Assembly: GCA_011634665.1 (NCBI GenBank)
Contig: WAEK01000014.1
Span: 354,501-418,500 of the forward strand
DNA: 64,000 nucleotides
Direction of reading: 5' to 3'
Origin: Mortierella sp. BCC40632
Taxonomy: Eukaryota; Mortierellomycota; Mortierellomycetes; Mortierellales; Mortierellaceae
The notes under the pieces were generated by a model. The model saw only the letters and a program-made list of their open reading frames with translations. It was not told the DNA's origin and ran no database searches. This document shows positions 56,036 through 64,000 of the stretch, piece by piece. The translations under genes and the position numbers were made by a program. How positions within the stretch are numbered: the stretch's first letter is position 1; each line of letters begins with the position of its first letter.

Positions 56036-59000
56036 ATAGCATACCGTCGACTCTGCATTGAATGTCCTCGTCATATCGGCAACGACGAACAAGGCTATTC
56101 CAGAACCGCAAGAGCTGATCACATACGACCTCGTCCTCATTACACAGAATCGATTTGCAAAAGAGTATGAGCCAGGTGCCTACGCCATCATTACGACATT
56201 AGGTAAAGCTTGAGAGGAAAGGAGGGATGCAGAGTCAGTTTTCTTTCTTTCTTCTCCAAATTCTAATGCAAGTGCATTCTCAATGGGGGCTATCCAGGCG
56301 AAAGACAAGACTGCGACTGTCAAGAACTTTATATCACTTGCCGATGTCCAATCCCAAGGTCTATCTCTCCACTTGCCCAAGTCCGGTGGAAGAGATTGAT
56401 TGTGGATGAAGGGCATGTCATGAGTTCCGAGTACTCCAACACGGCCCGTTTTGCTTCCCAGCTTAGTGCAGAACGACGATGGATCTGCACAGGAACTCCG
56501 ACCTCCAATCTTGCCCACCTATCCTCAGCACATCAACAAAAAATGAATGCAGAACAAACAGATCTGGATCAACTTTGTAACCTAGTAGGAACCTTTTTGA
56601 AACTACAACCATATCTTCATAGTAAGAACTTGTTTTCGACTGCTTTCAAGGCTCCCTTGATCGAACATTTCAACATTAGTTATGAGTTGTCGAATGAGAC
56701 TTGGTCGCTTGCAAGTATTACCAGCGTTGCTCGTCTGCGGTACTTGCTTGAAAGGATCATGATTCGAAACCAGTTCCGTGAGGTAGAGAAGGATGTTGTC
56801 CTACCACCTCTTCATGAACGGATCGTAAAGCTGGAGCTTGGATACTTTCAAACGCTCGCGTTGAACTGTCAGATTGCTTTTATTCAGGCGAACGCGGTCC
56901 TTTCGGAGAGAGAAGGTCAAGACTATTTTTTTCATCCAACCAATCGGAGGCGCCTGCTCCAAGCGATCGACAATCTTAAGGAATGCTGCTTTTGGTACCC
57001 AGGAGGAGATCCTTACTGGGAGCATCTCAAGAACACGATCGATAACGTCGAAGAAGGATTGGCGAGGACAGGTCGATATCCAGAGGACGACTGTAGACTC
57101 ATGCAAGAGATTCTTGATCACCTTTACCTGGCCAGGAACGACAAGAGCTGGGAAAAGATTCATCATGCAAGAGAAATTTCGTATTACTGCTCGGGAGTTC
57201 CTGAAGAATATGAGGAACGGATTGCTCTTGTCCAAGAAAAGACGTTACAGAGTCTAACTCCGGAATCAGAAGACGAGATAATGTTTGACAGCGACAAACG
57301 CACTTGTCTAGTACTAGGAAACGGTATTGAAAAAGCCAGGAAGGCATGGCAAGACGCAGTCGGGGATATGCAAGAAGGTAGAGTTGGCTCCATACATTTT
57401 GCACAAGTGCAGACAGAACAGACCCAAGCACTTGCTGAGGCAGTGGAAGAAGCTCGCCAACGGTTTGAGGATGCCAGCATCAAGGCCAGTACTTCAACCA
57501 AGCTCAACTATGTGATCAGTCAGATTCTTCGTCACCGCAACCGAGAAAAGTGCATCGTCTTTTGTCAAAGCGATAATGCTATCCATTACATTCACGAATA
57601 CTTGACGTTGGCTAAAGTTCGATGTCTTCTCTACCATACAAAGATGGTACGTTATCGATCTAGGCCAAGCTCGTTTTCTTGTCTTTTTTCTTTCTTGCCT
57701 ATGAAACTCGGACTGCATCTTTGAATCTCATTCCACCTGGGGGGTTATCGGTTGAGTCTCTTTTAGAGCCTGAGCGATCGGTCCAGCAATATCATGACCT
57801 TCAACACCAGTGAGAATGTGTGTGCCATCATCATGGACACCAAGCTCGCTGCCTATGGTATCGATCTCTCCAAAGGCTCCCGCGTCTACTTTGTGTCGCC
57901 TGTCTGGGAAACCGCAACGATGCGACAGGCTGTCAAGAGAGCACACCGAATCGGACAAGAACGTCCAGTGTTTGTTGAGACGTTGGTGATCAAGGGCTCT
58001 TTTGAAGAATCAATTTTGGATCGGAGTCATGAATTGGCAACGAGTATTACACAGATTCCCTTGTCAGCTTCGATGCGAGCCTCGTTAACACCAACCCAGT
58101 GGGCTGGGGATAGCTCTACACCCCCGCCTGCGAAAACCAAACAGTCGAAAGGACGGGCAGCCAAGGATATGGTGGATGATGGTAAAATCAGAGAAATGAT
58201 TCGACTCATCAAGTTTATGCCATTGCCTGCTCATATGCGGCTCGACAGTATCAACAGCATGGAACCAGACACGGTCGATCTATCTCAGTCTATCACAAGG
58301 ACTGTTCGTGTAGCGCCCAGTCTACGAGATTATATCTCACTCCAAAACGGTCCTCTGGAAACGGATCCCAACACTCTAGAAGTACCTCTTATTTTCTTGC
58401 GCAAGCCTACTCTTGAGATCAGTCATGAACCAAGGGCTGAAATTGAAGAGATGGATGAGGATCTCATGGATATTAGGGCAGGATCCGTGATTGACTTGCA
58501 GACACCCTATTCGTCTCCACCTCCTGAAAGCATGGACACCTCAAATGGATATGACAATGAAGCAGCGAATCAACGCGATAGAGAACAAAATTCGTCTACA
58601 ACTATTGAGCAAAGGGGTTTGGACAAGAGTCCTGATCCTCGATCTCAATCCCGATCCCAATCTTTTCAAGACGACCATGATGTAAGGGAACAACTTTATC
58701 AGCAAGCACTTTCTGCACAGGATCAAGCAGAACGAGATCTAGAGTTGGCTTTAGAACAGATTCAAAAATCGAAGCAACGTCTACAACAATCGAAACAACA
58801 AGTTGAAGAAGCCAAGAGAGCTTTGGTCAGGACGACGAGTGATACAGGATCGATTGGATCGACAGGATCGAGCTCGACAGTGACGAGGATCAAGTCACCT
58901 TCTAAATTGGTTCTAGAGTTGGATCATGAAAAGAATCTTCGTTGGTCCATCACACCACCCCCTCAACCGCTTCGAGATGGACTCCGACAAGAAATGAAGG

Positions 59001-59941
59001 CTGAAGGGAAGGATGTGAAGATGGAGATCAAGTCAGAGGTGAAATCGGAGAGAAAGTCAAGTGTAAAGTCAGAAGTCAAAAATGAGGAGGCGTCCTTTGT
59101 GAAATCCGAAGTGAAATCCGAAGTGAAGTCCGAAGTGAAGGCCGAGGTGAAGGCCGAGGTGAAGGCCGAGGTCAAGACTGAAGTCAAGTCCGAGGTGAAG
59201 TCCGAAGTCAAATCCGAAGTCAAATCTGAGGTGAAATCCGAGGCGAAATTCGAGATCAAATCCGAGATCAAGTTCGAGGAGGTGAAATACGAAATGAAGA
59301 CTGAAGAAAAGGCCAAGTTAAAGCTCGAGGCAAAGGTCGAAGCAACAGACGAAAGGAAAACTGCGATCAAAAACGAAATCAAGGCAACAGAAGTGAAGCC
59401 AAGGCGGGAACTCAAGGATGATACTGAGGAGACGTCCATGACCAATCGAAAGGTCAATTTTGAACTCAAGTCTGAGGAAAACTCTAGAGTGAAATCCGAA
59501 GCGGATCGAACCCCAAAAAGAAGGCTGGATGAAAATGGAACTGTTGATCGCTTGGCTTACCAAGAGGATATTCACATTCCTAAGCTTGACTCAAGGTCCG
59601 AGGCAAAGATAGGTCTCAAGTTGGAGCCAACACCACGCGAACACTACATCGTAGTCGACTCTGATGATGATGATGATGGTGATGAGGACGATGTAGTTAT
59701 GTTAGATGCTTCTCCAACTGACTCGAGGTACCATGAGACATCAGAGAATATGCAAGACAACAAAGAAGTGACAAATGCTAGTGGAGCGATCAGCAACCTC
59801 TCTGTCAAGGCAAGAGCACCAAGCAAAGACGATTCAGAGCGAGTGCTATTTCCAGAAAAGCCTATCCAAGATGACCAAGGATTCCGAAATGTATCCTTGC
59901 AAAATGAAGCCGGCCGATCGAAGAAGGTTCGTTTCTCGTAG
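54646..59941 (+). CDS. SNF2-family ATPase (Rad5/Rad16-like) with SUMO-site-rich tail
   Basis: Five exons: 54646-55383, 55472-55939, 56040-56202, 56298-57646 and 57767-59941 (1630 aa). Helicase motif I is GTGKT at 247-251 (after CEDM, split by an intron), motif II is DEGH at 493-496 (WKRLIVDEGH), motif III is CTGTPTSN, motif IV-like is KCIVFCQS, and motif VI is QAVKRAHRIGQ at about 960-970. The DEGH box and the long insert between lobes are of the Rad5/Rad16 type, but I see no RING between motifs III and IV. A Cys cluster (C462, C464, C471, C473) precedes motif II. After the ATPase, about 650 residues are disordered: a VIDL motif at 1147, a coiled coil at about 1212-1262, an array of V-K-x-E tetrapeptides at 1351-1410 with more copies around it, and IVVDSDDDDD at about 1534. 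Likely nuclear, remodelling DNA-bound proteins; the target is unknown. Confidence 0.85.
59099..59278 (+). repeat. 12-bp coding minisatellite, 15 units (V/I/A-K-x-E)
   Basis: Fifteen uninterrupted 12-bp units inside the SNF2 gene encode twelve V-K-x-E tetrapeptides (x is S, A or T), then AKFE, IKSE and IKFE. Codon choice varies at third positions (GTG/GTC, AAA/AAG, GAA/GAG) while the protein motif is fixed, which argues for selection on the motif and not only recent slippage. Further single copies (VKME, VKNE, VKYE, IKNE, LKSE, VKSE) lie on both sides. Confidence 0.92.
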
Positions 59942-60319
59942 GATTAAAACTTTTTTTTTTTTCCCTTTTACCTTTAGCTCTCGGTGGCAGTGACACTCTG
60001 ATTTAGCCAGCATAGCACTCAAAAGTTGACCCAAGGGTAGATTCAATAAAAAGAGTGAAATAGCAGGCAGGACAGCACGATAATTTAGGGTGTTCTCAGA
60101 TGGACTCGCGAGGGTCTTTGAGGTGTATCTTTACTCTCAGGTTGCACCTTTAGGTTAGCAGCTATTAGAACAGAGAATCAGGAAGGGACTGAGTGAGAGG
60201 ATGAATCTAGCGTCTAACTGTATTCCAAAATATCCCAACAGTTCAACTGTCTCCAGCAATTGGGGTTGTATAAAGACCCCTCTTTGTCGTCTCTACCTTC
60301 CCCACACAAACACAAACAC

Positions 60320-60366
<47 letters not shown>

Positions 60367-60415
60367 GCTTACAGCATCTCATTATCTTTCTATCACTACC
60401 GTTTCTCGTTTATCA

Positions 60416-60465
<50 letters not shown>

Positions 60466-60521
60466 TTTTTTCTTTTCTTCTCCAAGCACCAAAGGGCGGT
60501 CTACCAGTCGAAACAACAAAA
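59942..60521 (+). other. SNF2 3'UTR and upstream region of the CBM18 gene
   Basis: CAATAAAAAG at about 60044 is a poly-A signal candidate. TATAAAG at 60269 fits a promoter. The 5'UTR then contains (CT)n (60320-60362) and one of the longest poly-T tracts in the window (60419-60463), about 60 nt before the ATG at 60522. Confidence 0.6.
60269..60275 (+). promoter_or_regulatory. TATA box of the CBM18 gene
   Basis: TATAAAG in TTGTATAAAGACCCC, 253 bp upstream of the ATG and followed by a CT-rich leader. It is a typical context for a highly expressed fungal secreted protein gene. Confidence 0.5.
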
Positions 60522-61480
60522 ATGCATCTTCGATCCGTTGCCCTGCTGGCCCTGCTCAGCGCGGTTGTGTTGGCTCGTGAAGACACGGCAGAGATCTGCT
60601 CAGGCTCGCTTTCGTGTGACGCTGGTTACTGCTGTTCCTCCCAGTATGTGCAATAGGTTTATCTAGCGCCTGTTCTTTTTTTAGTGTGACTTGAAGAGAA
60701 CTTGAAGCTGACCGCCTTTATGTAATTTTTTTTTTTTTTTTTCAAGCGGATTCTGTGGTCGATCACCACTGCACTGCAGCCACTCTGCTGGTTGTAACCC
60801 GGAAAAGGGCTCGTGCGGAGCTGTGTAAGTCCAAAAAGGGAGACCCTTTTTTTTTTTTGTTCTGACTGTATGGATCCATAGACACAGAGTTGACTTAATC
60901 TTGAACCCTTTCCCTACCCCCACTTCCTACTAGACTCCTCGATAAGCAAAACTCGCCGCGCGTTATCCCATATGAAGAGCTACACAAGGACACTATGAAT
61001 GACCTTATCGCCAGGTTGTCCCAAGAGGGTGCTCATATCTCTGTCGAAGAGGCCAACGAAAGCAAGTCCTTGGAGAGCGTTCTTCAAAGGGCACTAGACG
61101 AGAAGCAGCAGTTTATGCCCGAGTCTGGAAGCCCTGCCCATGGCCATGAAGAGATGGACTCTACGAACGAAGGTTCCGAGGACGACAAATCCACAAAGTC
61201 ACCAAGTGATAAAACCCATCCTGATAACAAGGCTGATAGCAAGGACAACAAGGATAACAAGGATAACAAGGACAAGAATGACAGCGCTAATCACAAGCCG
61301 GCTGTGCCTCCAGGTCAGACCAAGCCCAACACACCACCAGCGCCCGCACCAGGGGACAAGAAGCCTACAACGGACAACAAGCCAGCACAACCGGCCAAGG
61401 TCAAGACGAATGATGCTCTCGAGAAGAGTGTTGGCAGTCTGTTGATGTTGGTTGTGGGTTCATTGGCATGGGTCTTTTAA
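60522..61480 (+). CDS. Secreted chitin-binding (CBM18, hevein-like) GPI-anchored protein
   Basis: Three exons: 60522-60643, 60747-60824 and 60934-61480 (248 aa). The signal peptide MHLRSVALLALLSAVVLA is followed by a hevein-type CBM18 domain: CSGSLSCDAGYCCSS then GFCGRSPLHC, with two more Cys pairs up to residue 65. Such domains bind chitin oligomers. The linker is hydrophilic and highly charged, with DNK repeats near residue 180, then Pro/Lys-rich. The end (KSVGSLLMLVVGSLAWVF) is a hydrophobic tail after a small-residue region, fitting a GPI-anchor signal. It probably sits on the plasma membrane or wall and binds the fungus's own chitin, or shields it. The domain is split by introns at its CC-SS and at its end. 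Confidence 0.82.
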
Positions 61481-61664
61481 AGAAAGAAGAAAAATTAAAT
61501 AGGCCCCTATTTAAAAGAAAAAAAAGAAAAAAAGTGTCTACGTCACCTTTTTTTTTTTTTTTTCTTTCTTTCTTTCTTACCGAACGCGTCTGCAATAAAC
61601 GTCTTCTTTTTCGATCATTATTTTAGTCCATTCTCTTTTTACTCTTTTTGCTCAACCATCGACA

Positions 61665-61698
<34 letters not shown>

Positions 61699-61817
61699 CT
61701 TCATTCTCTGGACCTTTCTCGCCATCACCAAAACCGAAAGAATAGACACGTCTTTGCACCTCTACAGCACACAACCACCCATACCGCCACACTCACCCAC
61801 AGACGCATTCATTCTCA
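61481..61817 (+). other. Short spacer and RPT4 5'UTR
   Basis: CAATAAACG at about 61597 is a poly-A signal candidate. A poly-T tract (61670-61699) lies in the probable RPT4 5'UTR. No other feature. Confidence 0.5.
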
Positions 61818-61987
61818 ATGGCATCAGTAGCAGTCGCCCAGGGGAGTGATCCCCGCTCCGCTGCCCTTGCCAACTACCGCAAGAAGCTTCTGGAGCATCG
61901 AGAAATGGAAGCTCGCGTCAAGGAATGTATGTCGCACTTTCCAAGAGAGAGAGAGAGAGAGTCTATCTCTATCCATCTTTTTCTTTT

Positions 61988-62025
<38 letters not shown>

Positions 62026-62082
62026 AAACAATGGACACTCTGATGTTGACAAGGATGCCCAGAAAAGATCTCCATCCTTTCA

Positions 62083-62118
<36 letters not shown>

Positions 62119-63579
62119 CCTCCTTGGTGACTCTTACTAAAACAGCTCTTTACTTTCTTTTATATATCTGATTTGCTTGTGCTTCATGAACAATAGTGCG
62201 CATGGGCTTGAAGGAACTCGACAAGGCTTACAACAAGTCGGAAGATGATATCAAGGCCCTGCAGAGTGTTGGGCAGATCATTGGATCCGTGTTGAAGCAG
62301 TTGGATGATGACCGCTGTAAGGGCCTCTTTATTTTATTTTATTTTTCTCTTCCATTGCAACATAACTCGACTCTTTCTTTTTCTTTTCTTTTTCTTTTCT
62401 TTCTTTTTTTTTTTTTTTTAAAAAAAAAAACGACTATGTATCTAACATGGCAATCACCTTTGGGGAATCATGACCTATTTAGTCATCATCAAGGCTGCAA
62501 GTGGTCCTCGATATGTGGTTGGTTGCAGGAACAAGCTGGACAAGTCAAAGCTAAAGCTGGGCACACGTGTGGCATTGGACATGACCACGTTTACCATTAT
62601 GCGGATGTTGCCTCGTGAGGTGGATCCTCTTGTCTACAACATGAGCACAGAAGACCCAGGAACGGTGACGTTCACGGGTATTGGTGGACTGAGTGAGCAG
62701 ATCAGAGAACTGCGTGAGGTAAAAAAAAATTGGATCATGATTTTTTTTTCTCCTTTTTTTTTTTTTTCTTAAGAGCAATCACTACTTGAGGAATGAGACG
62801 AAAAAGGATATGATATGACAAAAAAAAAAAAAAAAAAAAAAAAAAGAGAGAGACGAATGGTTCATGACCTTGATGATACTTACTTTCTTCACTTTTCTTC
62901 CAACTGCCTCGATAGGTCATTGAGCTACCATTGATGAACCCCGAGTTGTTTATCCGTGTGGGAATTAAACCACCCAAGGGTGTATTGCTCTATGGACCTC
63001 CCGGAACTGGAAAAACACTTTTGGCACGTGCTGTCGCAAGTACATTGGAGACCAATTTCCTCAAGGTCGTCTCGAGTGCAATTGTTGACAAGTACATTGG
63101 AGAGAGTGCAAGAGTTGTTCGTGAAATGTTTGGTAAGGATCCATTGAAGCCCAAAAAAAAAAAAAAAAAAAAGCTACATGTGCCTTTTTTTTTTTTTTTA
63201 TTTCTCTGTTCACCCAACTGACATTCTCCTTTATTTTCTTTTCATCTCTGTAGCTTATGCAAGGGAGCATGAGCCTTGTATCATTTTCATGGACGAGATT
63301 GATGCGATCGGAGGACGACGTTTCTCGGAAGGTAGTTCGGCAGATCGAGAAATTCAGCGGACGCTGATGGAACTCTTGAACCAGATGGATGGATTTGACC
63401 ATCTTGGACAGACAAAGTTGATCATGGCTACCAACCGACCTGACACGCTCGATCCCGCTCTCATGCGACCTGGTCGTTTGGATCGCAAGATTGAAATTCC
63501 TCTTCCTAATGAACAAGGACGGATGGAGATTTTGAAGATTCATTCTCTTGGTATCACCAAGCAAGGCGAAATCGGTAAG

Positions 63580-63613
<34 letters not shown>

Positions 63614-64000
63614 TGTGTGTGCGTGTGTAGACTGGTGTAAGGGACTTTTTTTTTTTTGCTACACTGTCTTTGTCCTTGCAGAGGGGGCTATGGACCTCCT
63701 GAAAGGGGCAACTCCGATTTTTTTTTCTTTTTCTTTTTTTCATATGCCATGGTTTCTAGGAGCAGGGTCAATGCTAGGGTCGATATTAATTACTTGGAGT
63801 TATCAGACTCATGGGATTCTTTTTTTTTTTTTTTGGTACTGACCTAAATATCCTTTTTGCGTGCCTGTGTAACTCGCTCTAATAGACTACGAGGCGGTAG
63901 TGAAGCTCTCGGATGGGTTCAACGGAGCAGATATCCGTAACGTTTGTACGGAGGCAGGAATGTTTGCGATCCGAGAGGAGCGTGACTATGTTGTTCAGGA
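61818..64000 (+). CDS. RPT4: 26S proteasome regulatory subunit, AAA ATPase Rpt4 (3' end cut by window)
   Basis: Six exons are visible: 61818-61926, 62197-62316, 62483-62718, 62916-63132, 63254-63574 and 63886 to the edge (about 372 residues). Order of parts: N-terminal coiled coil ([34 protein letters not shown]), OB fold ([32 protein letters not shown]), then the AAA core. Walker A is GPPGTGKT at about 182-189, Walker B is [12 protein letters not shown], and the SRH/Arg-finger segment is [13 protein letters not shown]. The text matches eukaryotic Rpt4 closely. Rpt4 sits in the 19S base ring that unfolds substrates for the 20S core. The last ~25 residues with the C-terminal tail are outside the window. 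Introns 1 to 5 carry long poly-T or poly-A tracts. Confidence 0.96.

Noticed and set aside
58963..59469. 168-codon minus-strand frame (Ser/Thr/Asp/Phe repeats)
   Set aside because: It is the reverse complement of the VKSE minisatellite in the SNF2 gene, a typical mirror ORF.
54646..59941. Rad5 orthologue
   Set aside because: No HIRAN domain and no RING between helicase motifs III and IV; only the DEGH-type ATPase is shared.

Overview
The window is nuclear DNA of an early-diverging filamentous fungus, most likely Mortierellomycota (Mortierella and relatives). The evidence is intron-rich genes with short introns (about 70-170 nt, GTAAGT/GTATGT donors), a fungal Ty3/gypsy chromovirus with a C-terminal chromodomain, fungal-type gene families (Fun19-like SWIRM protein, Pap1/Yap-type bZIP with a DUF3425-like tail, GDP-mannose transporter, CBM18 GPI protein), and an MT-A70 methyltransferase that looks like the MTA1 type linked to DNA N6-methyladenine. 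The genus is inference. Exon boundaries below were placed by hand from splice signals and reading-frame phase; every multi-exon model given closes in frame except the MT-A70 gene, which has one apparent indel.

Layout. 1-12.6 kb is an accessory, decaying region. It holds the 3' end of a Ty3/gypsy element with its LTR, an oppositely oriented gag remnant abutting the LTR, two copies of a ~2.4-kb segmental duplication each carrying a small secreted cysteine-rich protein gene, a PHD-finger pseudogene and other broken exons. At 13.1-15.8 kb is a membrane RING-CH ubiquitin ligase. At 15.9-22.6 kb, on the minus strand, one intact kelch/single-TM surface protein lies among decayed and chimeric relatives. 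At 23.4-26.5 kb is an RNF10/Mag2-type RING protein. 26.5-32.5 kb has no gene I can support and is full of microsatellites.

32.5-51.1 kb is a housekeeping/regulatory block: a SWIRM-domain protein (+), a bZIP factor (-), the ribosome-biogenesis factor NOC3 (-), a wax-synthase-like MBOAT acyltransferase (+), the MT-A70 methyltransferase (+) and the Golgi GDP-mannose transporter VRG4 (-). 51.1-54.6 kb is again decayed and includes a pseudogene with several stop codons. 54.6-64 kb contains a large SNF2 ATPase whose tail carries a tandem array of SUMO-acceptor-like tetrapeptides plus SIM-like motifs, a secreted chitin-binding GPI protein, and the 26S proteasome ATPase RPT4, which runs off the right edge.

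Functional themes are ubiquitin/SUMO/proteasome (RING-CH ligase, RNF10-like, SNF2 with SUMO-site array, RPT4), chromatin and transcription (SWIRM, bZIP, MT-A70) and cell surface/secretory pathway (kelch-TM protein, VRG4, CBM18-GPI, secreted Cys-rich proteins). No operon-like organisation is expected or seen. The strongest leads are the SUMO-site array in the SNF2 protein, the MTA1-like enzyme with a homopolymer frameshift, the gene-conversion-like duplication of the secreted peptide gene, the chimeric kelch pseudogene, and the bias of nonsense changes in decayed genes towards C-to-T.
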